NCBI GenBank assembly: GCA_964645285.1
Contig: CAZYDR010000066.1
Location: 1-21,347 of the forward strand
Origin: JAYZAP01 sp964645285
Lineage (GTDB): Bacteria; Pseudomonadota; Alphaproteobacteria; JAAXGF01
Direction of reading: 5' to 3'
DNA length: 21,347 nucleotides
Under the pieces are notes generated by a model, which ran no database searches, had not been told where the DNA came from, and saw nothing but the letters and a program-made list of their open reading frames with translations. This document shows, in pieces, positions 1 through 8,081 of this stretch (its first letter is position 1; each line of letters starts with the position of its first letter). The position numbers and the translations under genes were made by a program.

Positions 1-52
1 GGAATACACCTTAAATCCGCTGCCAAACTGTCCAACAATGTGGGACCACCTC
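1..52 (+). mobile_element. Possible right end of an insertion sequence
   Basis: The first bases read as the last codons of an open frame (Asn-Thr-Pro-stop, TAA at 12-14), followed by about 38 nt ending in GGGACCACCTCA at 41-52. Read from the other strand this gives TGAGGTGGTCCCACATTG, which resembles the terminal inverted repeat of IS3-like elements. The body of the element would lie outside the window, so neither the transposase nor the matching left end can be seen. Bases 53-135 beyond it are AT-richer and hold nothing I can name. The call is tentative. Confidence 0.3.
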
Positions 53-135
53 AGTCAGCGATTTCGCGAACTCGATGTATCTATGTCTAGGTCATTGTTT
101 TACATGATAATAGCTTGCGTGTGCCACTCTATTTA

Positions 136-150
136 CTAGAACGTTTTGAG
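136..150. repeat. CTAGAACG-type dispersed repeat, copy 1
   Basis: The plus-strand sequence CTAGAACGTTTTGAG begins at the stop codon of the AbrB-family gene and runs into its last codons. It shares the CTAGA(A/G)CG core with sequences at 3897-3910 and at both ends of the element at 12418-12684. This is the weakest of the four copies, because similarity fades after about 12 bases. Confidence 0.35.
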
Positions 151-1224
151 TGTCAATTTACTCCCCGCCCCAACCCCCAGCCTCGATGCCAGCAGCTTGA
201 ACGCCAGCGGCGCCAGTACCACCACCAGAAAAATTCGTACGACGTGATGGGATGAGACGAAGGCCGGGTCGATGTCGAGGGAGAGGGCGATCAGGGTCAT
301 TTCCGTCAGGCCGCCGGGGGCGAAGGCGAGGACCAGGGCTTCGGCGGGCAGGCCGATCATGGCGTGAATGGCGACAGCGAAGGCCACGGCGCTGCCCAGC
401 ATGATCACTGTCGAGCCCGCCGCCGCCGCTATGGCCCGGGCCAGCCGCGAGATTGCGACGCCGGCGAAGCGGCAGCCGATGCCGACCCCGACCACCACCT
501 GGGCGATGTTGATCAGTTCCACCGGCGGCCGCGACATGGTGGCGCCGGTAAGGTGGGCGGCGGCGCTCAGTACCATGGGACCGATCAGGGCCGGCGCCGG
601 CACCTTGACCACGCGCGCCAAAAAGAAGCCGACGACACCGCACAGGACCATGATGCCGAGGTCGACGGCCGGGATGTCGGCGAACGGCGCGCCGGCGCTC
701 GACGCCGACGGCTGGTAGCCCTCGACCAGGCGGAACCAGAAGGGAATGACCATGACCACCAGCAGAATACGCGAGGCATGGGTCAGGGCGATGGTGCGGT
801 CGTCGCCGCCCGAGGCGCCGCCGATCAGGACCATCTCGTTGAGGCCGCCGGGAATGGCCGAGAAATAGGCGGTGGTCGCGTCGTAGTGCATGACCTTGCG
901 GAAATAGAGCATCACCAGCCCGGTGATCAGCAGCATGTAGAGGAACAGCACCCCCAGGCTCAGGGACCAGCGCGCCATCTGCTCGACGATTTCTGGATGG
1001 AAGGCGCTGCCCAGCATGACCCCGAGGACGGCAATCATGAACTGGCGCAGGGACGGCAGCATCTTGACGTTGACGCCACTGACCGAGGCGATGGTGGTGG
1101 CGCACATGGCGCCGATCATCCAAGCCAGGGGCGTGTTGAGCCAGGCGAATATGGCGCCGCCAACGGCGCCGATGGCCATGGCTCGCGCCAGGGCGCCGTA
1201 ATCAAACCCACGGAACTTATTCAT
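136..1224 (-). CDS. AbrB-family membrane permease
   Basis: This 362-aa inner-membrane protein is almost entirely hydrophobic, with roughly ten membrane segments. It has the internal duplication typical of the AbrB permease family (often mislabelled ammonia monooxygenase): an N-terminal copy around residues 15-160 (…LAWMIGAM…, …AIPGGLNEM…) and a second copy around 190-345 (…ALIGPMVLSAA…, …FAPGGLTEM…). The paired PGGL(N/T)EM motifs are the clearest mark. The substrate is not established for the family. The gene is the last of a minus-strand run after the motB-like gene, 36 nt downstream of its stop, so co-transcription is likely. The ATG at 1224 has only a weak Shine-Dalgarno sequence. The final codons CTC AAA ACG TTC TAG fall within a short repeat also seen at other gene ends, so the very C-terminus may come from that repeat. 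Confidence 0.85.
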   Translation of the reverse strand: MNKFRGFDYGALARAMAIGAVGGAIFAWLNTPLAWMIGAMCATTIASVSGVNVKMLPSLRQFMIAVLGVMLGSAFHPEIVEQMARWSLSLGVLFLYMLLITGLVMLYFRKVMHYDATTAYFSAIPGGLNEMVLIGGASGGDDRTIALTHASRILLVVMVIPFWFRLVEGYQPSASSAGAPFADIPAVDLGIMVLCGVVGFFLARVVKVPAPALIGPMVLSAAAHLTGATMSRPPVELINIAQVVVGVGIGCRFAGVAISRLARAIAAAAGSTVIMLGSAVAFAVAIHAMIGLPAEALVLAFAPGGLTEMTLIALSLDIDPAFVSSHHVVRIFLVVVLAPLAFKLLASRLGVGAGSKLTLKTF

Positions 1225-1260
1225 GTCGGATTTTCGGCATGACGGATGTTCGGAAATTCC

Positions 1261-2691
1261 TCAGCGGCTGGTGAGTTTGAGTTCGATGCGGCGGTTACGG
1301 CGCAAGGCGATATCATCGCCGTTGGGGTCGATGGGCTGGAACTCGCCGAACCCGGCGGCCACCAGCCGCTCCGGCGGCACCCCTTGGGTGACCAGGAAGC
1401 GCACCACCGAGATGGCCCGCGCCGACGACAATTCCCAGTTGGAGGCAAACTGAGCCGTGGAAATGGGGTTATGGTCCGTATGGCCGTCGACCCGCAGAAC
1501 CCACGGAATATCCGACGGAATATCACGGGCGATGTCGAGCAGGGTGCGGGCGAGCTGGGCCATCTGCTCGCGCCCGGCCGCTTCGAAGGTCGCCGAGCCC
1601 GAGCCGAACAAAACCTCGGACTGGAACACGAAGCGGTCGTCGACCACGCGGATGCCGGGCCGGTTGCCCAGCACCTCGCGCAGGCGGCCGAAGAACTCCG
1701 AGCGGTAGCGCTGCAGTTCCTCGACCTTGCCGGCCAGGGCCAGGTTGAGCTTGCGGCCGAGGTCCGCGATCACCGCGCCCTGGGCTTCGGCCTCGGCTTC
1801 GGCGATGTCGAGGGCCGCCGACAGCCGCTCCAGTTGCTGGCGCAGAGCGTTGATCTGCTGGCTGAGCAGCTCGACCTGAGCTTGGGCAGTGCTCGACAGG
1901 GATTGCGTGCTGAGCAGTTCCGCATCGCTTTGCTGAAGCGCGAGCCGCAGTTCGTCGAGACGAATTTCGCGGTCGTCGATTTCCTTCTGGGCCAGGGCCG
2001 TGCGTTCGGTCTCATCGGCCAGGCGGGCTTCGAGCTCCATGGAGCGGTCGCGGACCACGGTCAGTTGGGCGCTGGTGACATCGACTGTGAGCCTGCTCTC
2101 TTCCAGGCTCAGGGCGGTCTCGTCGAGGGCCAGGGCGAGTTGGGTGACCTGGGTTTCAAGCTCGGTGCGCAGCTGACGCAGGGTGGCGATATCGCGTTTC
2201 AGGCTGGCCAACTCGGCGAGCTTGAGTTCTATGGTCTCGCGGTCGGCGGAAATGGTTTCGTTGGCTTCGGCCAGGGCGGCGCGCAGGGCCTCGGCATCGG
2301 CTTCCGCCTGGGCCGCCAGATCGGTCATGCGGGCAATGCTCAGGTCCAGGGTATCGCGCTCGCTGACCGCCGTGGCCAGTTGCGACGACAGGCTGTCGCG
2401 GATCGCCGTCGAGGTCTGCAATTCGGCCGATAACTGGGCGATGTCGAGACGCAGATCGGCGTTGGCCTGACGCTCAAGGGACAATAGCGAAGCCAGCTCG
2501 CTGACCTGACGGCTGAGCCGGTCGAGGGCCTCGTCGCGGCCCGACAGGGTGACGCTGAGGAAATACTGAGCCAGCATGAAGACGACCAGCAGGAAAATGA
2601 TGACCATCAACAGGGTCGACAGGGCGTCGACGAACCCGGGCCATATCAGGTCGGTTTGCGGAGAACGCCTGGCGCGGCTAGCCACGGGCAT
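1261..2691 (-). CDS. MotB-like OmpA-domain protein with long coiled coil
   Basis: This 476-aa protein has a short cytoplasmic N-terminus and one membrane helix at about 24-46, preceded by WPGFVDALSTLLM with Asp22 placed like the proton-channel Asp of MotB/ExbD. A long Leu/Glu/Arg-rich heptad region (about 50-330) follows, then a C-terminal OmpA peptidoglycan-binding domain (about 350-470) with VDGHTDHNPI, NWELSSARA and NRRIELKL motifs. The build predicts a peptidoglycan-anchored stator subunit spanning the periplasm. It starts 6 nt after the MotA-like gene stop, so the two are surely one operon and probably one complex. The coiled coil makes it much longer than flagellar MotB (about 300 aa), and no flagellar or chemotaxis gene is nearby. 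A role in envelope mechanics is therefore more likely than flagellar rotation; that is inference. Confidence 0.85.
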   Translation of the reverse strand: MPVASRARRSPQTDLIWPGFVDALSTLLMVIIFLLVVFMLAQYFLSVTLSGRDEALDRLSRQVSELASLLSLERQANADLRLDIAQLSAELQTSTAIRDSLSSQLATAVSERDTLDLSIARMTDLAAQAEADAEALRAALAEANETISADRETIELKLAELASLKRDIATLRQLRTELETQVTQLALALDETALSLEESRLTVDVTSAQLTVVRDRSMELEARLADETERTALAQKEIDDREIRLDELRLALQQSDAELLSTQSLSSTAQAQVELLSQQINALRQQLERLSAALDIAEAEAEAQGAVIADLGRKLNLALAGKVEELQRYRSEFFGRLREVLGNRPGIRVVDDRFVFQSEVLFGSGSATFEAAGREQMAQLARTLLDIARDIPSDIPWVLRVDGHTDHNPISTAQFASNWELSSARAISVVRFLVTQGVPPERLVAAGFGEFQPIDPNGDDIALRRNRRIELKLTSR

Positions 2692-2697
2692 GGGGTG

Positions 2698-3840
2698 TTA
2701 CGCCTTACGCGAATCGTCGAGGGCGGCGATGGTCCGGGCCAGCAGTTTGATCTCGCTTCGTAGATCGGTGACCATCTGGTTACGCCCGGAAACCGACTCC
2801 TCGAGCAGCCGTATGAGATGGACATCCATGTTGCGAATATGAGCCCGGGTGGCATCGTCGAACCCGGTATCGGCTGCCGGCGGCGGCTCAGCAAGGCGCT
2901 GTAGCACCGGTTTCAGGTCCGCCTGATTTTCCACCAGCTTGACCAGCAATCCCTGCTCGGCGCGCATCTGGTCGCTCAAGGTGGCAAGTTTCTGGGTCAG
3001 ATCGAGCATATTGGCGTCGGCTGTCATGCGGCTTTCCTCGCCGCGCGCCATGGTCCGTTGCAGATTCTCCAGGCTGTCGGCGGTCTGTTCCAGCAGAGCG
3101 TTGACATAAGCGGGTACCGACTGGCCGCCGTCGCCGAGGGCGCTGGCGCTGGATAGCTGGGTCAGGCTTGACAGCCACTCCTCCAGATCATTGAAAAAGC
3201 GGTTCTGGGCCTGGCTCGACTGCAGATCGAGGAAGCCCAGCACCAGGGAACCGGCAAGGCCGAACAGGGACGAACTGAAGGCTGTTCCCATGCCGGTGAG
3301 CGGCGCCTGGAGGCCGGCCTTGAGGTCGCTAAAAATAGCCGCCACGTTGCCGTCGCCGACGCTCAGCCCCTGGACGACCGCGCCGACCGAGAAAATCGTC
3401 TGCAACAATCCCCAGAAGGTGCCGAGCAGGCCGAGAAAGATCAACAGGCCGATCAGGTAGCGGGAGATGTCGCGGGATTCATCAAGCCTGGCGCCAATGC
3501 CGTCAAGCAGGGTGCGCATGGAAAGCGCCGACAGGGAAAGCTCGCCCTGGCGCTCGCCGAGCATGGTCGCCATGGGGGCGAGCAGGCGGGGCAGGGCCTG
3601 GACCGCCAGGCTCGGCTGATCCCGGCGGAACGAGTCGATCCAGTTAACTTCGGCGTTGAGGCCGACGACCTGGCGAACGCTGAAACCGATGCCGAGCAGC
3701 AGCACCGCGAGAATCAGGCCGTTGAGCATAGGGTTGGCGAGGAACGTCTGCCACAACATGCCCGACAGCACCGCCGCGACAACAAGGACGGCGGCGAGAA
3801 AAATCGCCATCCGTGTCAGGAAAATGCGCGGCCGGGACAT
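2698..3840 (-). CDS. MotA/TolQ/ExbB-like proton channel subunit
   Basis: This is a 380-aa inner-membrane protein if started at ATG 3840, which has GAGGAAA about 8 nt upstream. An ATG at 3870 would add ten residues but lacks a Shine-Dalgarno sequence. Hydrophobic helices lie near residues 11-31 and 38-57. After a cytoplasmic stretch come the paired channel helices at about 128-156 (YLIGLLIFLGLLGTFWGLLQ) and 182-206 (LTGMGTAFSSSLFGLAGS), the signature of MotA/TolQ/ExbB proteins. A C-terminal helical extension (about 215-380) is probably cytoplasmic and coiled. It should pair with the MotB-like protein encoded 6 nt downstream to convert proton flow into force. The OmpA-domain gene upstream completes the module. 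It is unlikely to be TolQ itself, because no tolR, tolA or tolB follows. Confidence 0.85.
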   Translation of the reverse strand: MSRPRIFLTRMAIFLAAVLVVAAVLSGMLWQTFLANPMLNGLILAVLLLGIGFSVRQVVGLNAEVNWIDSFRRDQPSLAVQALPRLLAPMATMLGERQGELSLSALSMRTLLDGIGARLDESRDISRYLIGLLIFLGLLGTFWGLLQTIFSVGAVVQGLSVGDGNVAAIFSDLKAGLQAPLTGMGTAFSSSLFGLAGSLVLGFLDLQSSQAQNRFFNDLEEWLSSLTQLSSASALGDGGQSVPAYVNALLEQTADSLENLQRTMARGEESRMTADANMLDLTQKLATLSDQMRAEQGLLVKLVENQADLKPVLQRLAEPPPAADTGFDDATRAHIRNMDVHLIRLLEESVSGRNQMVTDLRSEIKLLARTIAALDDSRKA

Positions 3841-3896
3841 TGCCGTTTCCTCGTTCGTGGTTTCCGGCATGACACCGGGTATAACGCCGTATTCTC

Positions 3897-3910
3897 TGAA
3901 GACGCTCTAG
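3897..3910. repeat. CTAGAGCGTCTTCA repeat at the ompA-domain gene end, copy 2
   Basis: On the minus strand CTAGAGCGTCTTCA starts one base before the TAG stop of the secreted OmpA-domain gene and runs into the spacer. It matches 13 of 14 bases of the sequence at the same place relative to the tkt stop (12671-12684). It may be one end of a small dispersed repeat, or may act at mRNA 3' ends. Confidence 0.45.
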
Positions 3911-4830
3911 CGACTGACCAGGAGGACATCAACGCGTTCGGGCGGGCCGCCTTCGTTTCGGTCGCCCAGGGCGCGCACGTCGATCCGGGTGCTGCGAACG
4001 CCATGTTCGATAAGCACCGAGCGAACCGCCAGGGCGCGCGACAGGGACAAACGCCGCGCCGCGCTGGCGCTACCGGTGGACGATCCGGCATAGGCCTTGA
4101 CCTGGGCCCGCAGGCTTTCGTTAGCCAACAGCTTTTCGGCCAGGGCGCTGAGTTTGCTGTCGGCGCCAAGGGGGAGGTCGGGGGAATCGCCGGCAAATTC
4201 AATACGCAGGGTACCGCTTGACGCCGAATCCGCGGTTTCGGCGGGAGACAGCGCCGCGACTTCGGTCTCGGTCTCCGGCGCGGCAATCGGTTCCGGCTCG
4301 GGCATGGCCACCGGCTCGGGCTCGAATTCCGGCAACGGCGGCGGCTCGAAGGTCAACGTGGTAAGCGACTCAGGCTCCGGTTCCGGCACCGCTTCCGCCG
4401 GCTCAACCGTGAGGGTGGGTAGTGGTTCGGAAACCGGCAGGGGCTGGGGCACGGGAAGCAGCGTAGCCAACGGCGCCGGCTCGGGGATCGTCTGCAGGGT
4501 GGTGGCGGTAATGGTCGGCGTGGTTACGGCTGCCGCCATCGGGGCGGTGGGCGGCGTCAACTCCTGGAACACATAGGCCGAGCGGAGTGGTGTGCCCGGC
4601 GGATCCATGGGCAGGCCCATGGCATAGCCACCACCGAGCTGATTGAGAGCGCCCAAATTGACGGTTACCGGTGACTGTCCACTGCCGCCGAGAAATACTG
4701 TCTGAGCCAGAGCCGGGCCGGGCGAGGTGAGCGCGCCGCCAGCCAGGATGGTGGCCGCGGCCAATGCCAGCCGCCAATGGCTGCGCCATTGCAGGGTGTT
4801 GCCGAAGGAATTGTCGAACCGGCCAGTCAT
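3907..4830 (-). CDS. Secreted OmpA-domain protein with Pro/Glu-rich linker
   Basis: The 307-aa product has a signal peptide (HWRLALAAATILAGG…), likely cut after ALA42. A Pro/Glu-rich low-complexity segment (about 80-200, many PEPE and PLP repeats) could span the periplasm. A C-terminal OmpA-like domain (about 205-305) carries AYAGSSTGSASAARRLSLSR and ALGDRNEGG. The glycan-contacting loop reads ALGDRN rather than the usual GYGE(S/T)xP, so the domain is divergent. I place the start at ATG 4830, preceded by GGGA. An ATG at 4842 is an alternative, and the longest open frame (to 4902) would need a TTG. The gene leads the minus-strand envelope operon, 66 nt before the MotA-like start. The protein probably sits in the periplasm or on the outer membrane and may work with the MotA/MotB-like pair. 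Confidence 0.75.
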   Translation of the reverse strand: MTGRFDNSFGNTLQWRSHWRLALAAATILAGGALTSPGPALAQTVFLGGSGQSPVTVNLGALNQLGGGYAMGLPMDPPGTPLRSAYVFQELTPPTAPMAAAVTTPTITATTLQTIPEPAPLATLLPVPQPLPVSEPLPTLTVEPAEAVPEPEPESLTTLTFEPPPLPEFEPEPVAMPEPEPIAAPETETEVAALSPAETADSASSGTLRIEFAGDSPDLPLGADSKLSALAEKLLANESLRAQVKAYAGSSTGSASAARRLSLSRALAVRSVLIEHGVRSTRIDVRALGDRNEGGPPERVDVLLVSR

Positions 4831-4898
4831 AACTGTTCCCATTCCGCTGTCGCCGCTGATGATCTCCCGGCAATCACCAACCGGACATACAGCGCGAA

Positions 4899-4927
4899 AC
4901 AATATCCCACGATCAAGGCCTTAACAA
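4899..4927 (-). promoter_or_regulatory. Candidate sigma-70 promoter for the envelope operon
   Basis: On the minus strand TTGTTA (4922-4927) and TATTGT (4899-4904) are separated by exactly 17 nt. Each matches four of six consensus bases. This would start a transcript near 4892, ahead of the secreted OmpA-domain gene. It is a pattern match only. Confidence 0.35.
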
Positions 4928-4966
4928 CCATCTTGGCCAGGGTGATCGGTCGTGCCGGCGATGACC

Positions 4967-5767
4967 TCAGTCGGACTTTGCCGTTGCCAGCAATGCTTTC
5001 AACTCACCATGGAGGCGGTCGTTGGCCGCCATCACGTCGCCCTGCTCGTAGTCCACCGGGCGATCATTGAAGTCGGTAATATAGCCGCCGGCCTCGCGGA
5101 TAATGACAAGCCCGGCGGCGTAATCCCACGGCTTGAGCGCCGGCTCCCAGAAGCCGTCGAAACGGCCGGCGGCCACATAGGCAAGATCAAGCGCAGCTGA
5201 TCCCGTGCGCCGCACGCCGGCGATGCTCTCGGTGATGCGGGCAAGTTGGGGAATGTATTCATCGTGGCCTTCGCGGCCGGTCGACGGGATGCCGGTGCCG
5301 AATACCGCTTCGTCGAGACGGCTGCGGGTCGAGACCCGCATGCGGTGGTCGTTGAAAAAGGCGCCGGTACCGCGCTCGGCCCAGAACAGCTCGTCGCGCA
5401 GGGGATCGTAGATCACGCCGCAGAGGATCTCACCGCCCTGCTCAAGACCGATGGAGATGCAGAAATGGGGAATGCCATGGAGGAAGTTGAGAGTGCCGTC
5501 GAGGGGATCGACGATCCAGCGCTGGTCGGTATCCTGGCCTTCGATCACGCCGCCTTCCTCAAGCAGAAAACCGTAGGTCGGCCGCGCCCGCTGTAACTCG
5601 GATCGCAGGATTTTCTCGGCCCGAATATCGGCGGCGCTGACGAAATTCGCCGGACCCTTCTTTGATACCTGGAGGTTTTCCACCTCGCCGAAATCACGCA
5701 CCAGCTTGCGCGCCGCCTTGTAGGCAGCCTGGACCATGACCGTAATGTTGGGGGAACGTCGGGCCAC
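4967..5767 (-). CDS. suhB: Inositol monophosphatase family protein (SuhB-like)
   Basis: This 266-aa cytosolic Mg2+-dependent phosphatase of the IMPase fold hydrolyses inositol-1-phosphate or related sugar phosphates; family members such as E. coli SuhB also act in rRNA transcription. Metal-site motifs are present: Glu70-Glu71 (LLEEGG), DPLDGTLNF at 87-95 and WDYAAG with Asp215. Length is normal. The start is taken as GTG 5767, five nucleotides after the efp stop, which points to a shared transcript; no ATG lies in a better place. The neighbourhood efp-suhB recurs in alphaproteobacteria. Substrate preference cannot be read from the sequence. Other IMPase subfamilies such as CysQ or HisN are possible, but the motif spacing and context favour SuhB. 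Confidence 0.85.
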   Translation of the reverse strand: MARRSPNITVMVQAAYKAARKLVRDFGEVENLQVSKKGPANFVSAADIRAEKILRSELQRARPTYGFLLEEGGVIEGQDTDQRWIVDPLDGTLNFLHGIPHFCISIGLEQGGEILCGVIYDPLRDELFWAERGTGAFFNDHRMRVSTRSRLDEAVFGTGIPSTGREGHDEYIPQLARITESIAGVRRTGSAALDLAYVAAGRFDGFWEPALKPWDYAAGLVIIREAGGYITDFNDRPVDYEQGDVMAANDRLHGELKALLATAKSD

Positions 5768-5772
5768 GGGCG

Positions 5773-6339
5773 CTAGTTCCGGGCGCGTTCGCGGTAGACG
5801 CCGTCAGCGGTGCTGATGACAACCCGGGTGCCCATGGCGATATGGGGCGGCACCATGGTGCGTACGCCGTTCTCAAGGATAGCCGGTTTGAATGACCCAG
5901 CGGCGGTCTGGCCTTTGATGACCGCCTCGGTCTCGGTCACCTCAAGAATCACGGTTTCGGCCAAGACCACGGTCAGGGGCTCGCCTTCGTAGCTTTGCAC
6001 TGTCGCCGTGGTGCCGTCCTGAAGGTATACCGCCTGGTCGCCGATGATGGCGCGATCAAGGGTGATCTGATCGTAGGTCTCGGTGTCCATGAAGGTGAAC
6101 TGGTCGCCGTCGGCGAAGAGGAACTGGTATTCGGCGTCGTCAAGGCGCACGCGCTCGACGGTTTCCGCGGCGCGGAAGCGCTCGTTGAGCTTGGTGCCGC
6201 TGCGCATGTCCTTGAGCTCGACCTGCAGGTAGGCGCCGCCCTTGCCGGGCTGGGTGTGCTGGATTTTGACCGCTTGCCAGATGCGGTCGTTGTGCTCGAT
6301 GACATTGCCGGGACGGATAGCGTTGCCGTTGATCTTCAT
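5773..6339 (-). CDS. efp: Elongation factor P
   Basis: The product is 188 aa, the usual length. EF-P binds the ribosome between the P and E sites and relieves stalling at consecutive prolines. All three domains are present: a KOW-like N-domain (1-63) with the modifiable lysine in the loop QPGKGGAY (Lys33), an OB domain (about 66-128) with YQFLFADGD, and a C-terminal OB domain ending in GVYRERARN. The frame is open further upstream to 6516, but ATG 6339 (MKINGNAIRPGN) is the family start. The gene lies 58 nt downstream of the thiE-like stop and 5 nt upstream of suhB. Lys33 implies EpmA-type lysylation or another lysine modification; no modifying enzyme is in the window. Confidence 0.97.
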   Translation of the reverse strand: MKINGNAIRPGNVIEHNDRIWQAVKIQHTQPGKGGAYLQVELKDMRSGTKLNERFRAAETVERVRLDDAEYQFLFADGDQFTFMDTETYDQITLDRAIIGDQAVYLQDGTTATVQSYEGEPLTVVLAETVILEVTETEAVIKGQTAAGSFKPAILENGVRTMVPPHIAMGTRVVISTADGVYRERARN

Positions 6340-6397
6340 GGCTGGAACTCGATGAATTTTGATGCGGAAATCGGGATGCCTCGCGGCGCGGCGGAAG

Positions 6398-7150
6398 CTA
6401 GCAGGTCGGCGTTGTGCTTTCAATCGCCGCGTTGAAAGCCGCGACAGCCGCCCCGGGGCCGTCAGGGTGGCTCCACACGGCGGCGCTGACCGCCAGGAAA
6501 TTCGCTCCCGCCGCAACCATGGCCGGCGCGGTGGCCACGGTGATGCCGCCGACCGCGGCGCAGGGCGTCTCCATCAACTCGCTCCACCACGACAGAATGT
6601 CCGGTTCGATGACGGTGGCGTCGGGCTTGGTGGTTGACGGGTAGAAGGCGCCGAACGAGACATAATCCACCTCGGCCTCGGCGGCGAGCATGCCGGCATG
6701 GCGTGAGCCGCCGCAGGAAACGCCGATAATGGCATCCTGGTTGAGCCGCAGGCTAGCCTCGACGATACCCGATGGTGAGGCGAGGTGAACCCCGTCGGCA
6801 ATCGCCTGGGCGGCAATGTCGGCGCGGCCGTCAATGAGAAAGGCAACATCACGCTGGTGACACACCGGTATCAGGACGCGGGCGGCGGCCAGCAACTCGG
6901 CTTCGCCGACCTCGGCTAGGCGAAGCTGAACACAGGCTACATCACCAGCGTCCAGGGTTTCAGCCAGGACATCGGCGAAGCCGCCCGGCTCAAGGGCCGG
7001 CGGTGTAATCAGGTAGAGGCGGCAACGCTCCGCTTGCCTACCCTGGTTATCGGGTTTAGGCGACGGACTGCTCCATGGCGGCGTCGTAGCGGCCGTAGCG
7101 CGCGGCGCCGTTGAGTTCGGCCCGATGGTGGAACGCCTGACGCGCCGCAT
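6398..7150 (-). CDS. ThiE/TenI-like thiamine phosphate synthase family protein, start uncertain
   Basis: A TIM-barrel protein of the thiamine phosphate synthase/TenI superfamily. Recognisable pieces are LYLITPP, ACVQLRL, DGVHLASPSG, GVSCGG, DYVSFGAFYPSTTKP and AVGGIT. True ThiE condenses hydroxymethylpyrimidine diphosphate with thiazole phosphate. Here the usual Lys after QLR and the Asp of the HLGQxD motif are absent, so the activity is doubtful and TenI-like or other roles remain open. The family-like part begins near 7015, just after the fba stop at 7056, but I find no in-frame ATG, GTG or TTG there. The nearest are ATGs at 7150 and 7156 inside fba, which add about 45 unrelated residues. 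Either it starts inside fba, uses a rare start codon, or the sequence has an error. No thiamine riboswitch is visible. Confidence 0.65.
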   Translation of the reverse strand: MRRVRRSTIGPNSTAPRATAATTPPWSSPSPKPDNQGRQAERCRLYLITPPALEPGGFADVLAETLDAGDVACVQLRLAEVGEAELLAAARVLIPVCHQRDVAFLIDGRADIAAQAIADGVHLASPSGIVEASLRLNQDAIIGVSCGGSRHAGMLAAEAEVDYVSFGAFYPSTTKPDATVIEPDILSWWSELMETPCAAVGGITVATAPAMVAAGANFLAVSAAVWSHPDGPGAAVAAFNAAIESTTPTC

Positions 7151-8081
7151 CGCCATTGGCGGCGCTGCCGGCCCAGGCCTTGAGCGGCGCCGCCTGGAGC
7201 GCCCGGCCATAGGAGAACGTGAGCTGCCACGGGTGGTTGTCCGAGAGCGCGTTTATGGCGTCGAGGTGGGCCGTGGCCTCGGCGTCCGACTGGCCGCCCG
7301 ACAGGAAAGCGATGCCCGGCACCACGGCCGGCACCGTGCGGCTGAGCACGCGCACCGTGGCCGCGGCGACTTCTTCGACGCTGGCCGGTGTGCCGTGGTC
7401 GGTGCCGGGGATAATCATGTTGGGTTTGAGCACGATGCCTTCCAGGGCGACCTTGTGGGTGCGAAGAGCGCGGAACACCACATGCTGGACCGTCTCGGTG
7501 ACCCGGGCGCAACGGTCCAGGGAGTGGTTGCCGTCCATCAGCACTTCCGGTTCGACAATGGGCACCAGCCCGGCTTCCTGGGACAATCCGGCGTAGCGTG
7601 CCAGGGCCTCGGCGTTGGCGTGGATGCAATGGCGACTTGGTGCGTGGCCGCCGATGCGGATGACCGCGCGCCATTTGGTGAAGCGGGCGCCCAGATCATA
7701 ATACTCGTTGAGCCGGTCGCGTAGGCCGTCGAGACCCTCGGTGACGGTCTCTCCCGGACTGCCGGCCAGCGGCTTGGCGCCGGTATCGACCTTGATGCCG
7801 GGAATGATGCCCTGGCTGGTCAACACCTCGACCAGACTGGTGCCGTTGGCGGCGCTTTGCCGGATGGTTTCGTCGTAGAGGATGACGCCCGAGATGAAGT
7901 CGCTGGCGCCGGGCGTAGTGAACAGCAATTCGCGGTAGTCGCGGCGGTTGTCGGCGGTGGACTCCGCACCGATCGAGTCGAAGCGCTTCTTAATAGTACC
8001 GGTGCTCTCATCGGCCGCGAGAATGCCCTTGCCGGGGGCGACCATGGCATTGGCGGTGGCGATCAATTGCTCGGTTGTCAT
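7056..8081 (-). CDS. fba: Class I fructose-bisphosphate aldolase
   Basis: This 341-aa cytosolic enzyme cleaves fructose-1,6-bisphosphate to dihydroxyacetone phosphate and glyceraldehyde-3-phosphate through a lysine Schiff base. It is the eukaryote-like class I form: GILAADESTGT at 19-29, KWRAV at 136-140, PEVLMDG around 178-184, EGIVLKPNMI with the Schiff-base Lys219, and SGGQSDAEAT. It is therefore metal-independent, unlike the class II FbaA common in bacteria. Start ATG 8081 has AAAGGA about 10 nt upstream and overlaps the stop of a small upstream ORF as ATGA, suggesting translational coupling. It sits with gap, pgk and tkt, although a plus-strand MOSC gene separates it from pgk. Confidence 0.96.
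   Translation of the reverse strand: MTTEQLIATANAMVAPGKGILAADESTGTIKKRFDSIGAESTADNRRDYRELLFTTPGASDFISGVILYDETIRQSAANGTSLVEVLTSQGIIPGIKVDTGAKPLAGSPGETVTEGLDGLRDRLNEYYDLGARFTKWRAVIRIGGHAPSRHCIHANAEALARYAGLSQEAGLVPIVEPEVLMDGNHSLDRCARVTETVQHVVFRALRTHKVALEGIVLKPNMIIPGTDHGTPASVEEVAAATVRVLSRTVPAVVPGIAFLSGGQSDAEATAHLDAINALSDNHPWQLTFSYGRALQAAPLKAWAGSAANGDAARQAFHHRAELNGAARYGRYDAAMEQSVA

Noticed and set aside
364..1242. Plus-strand open frame opposite the AbrB-family gene
   Set aside because: The opposite strand encodes a clear membrane protein with duplicated motifs; this frame is a composition artefact.
1246..2433. A 395-codon plus-strand open frame opposite the MotB-like gene
   Set aside because: Mirror of the coiled-coil coding sequence; repetitive Gln/Gly/Leu composition and no motif.
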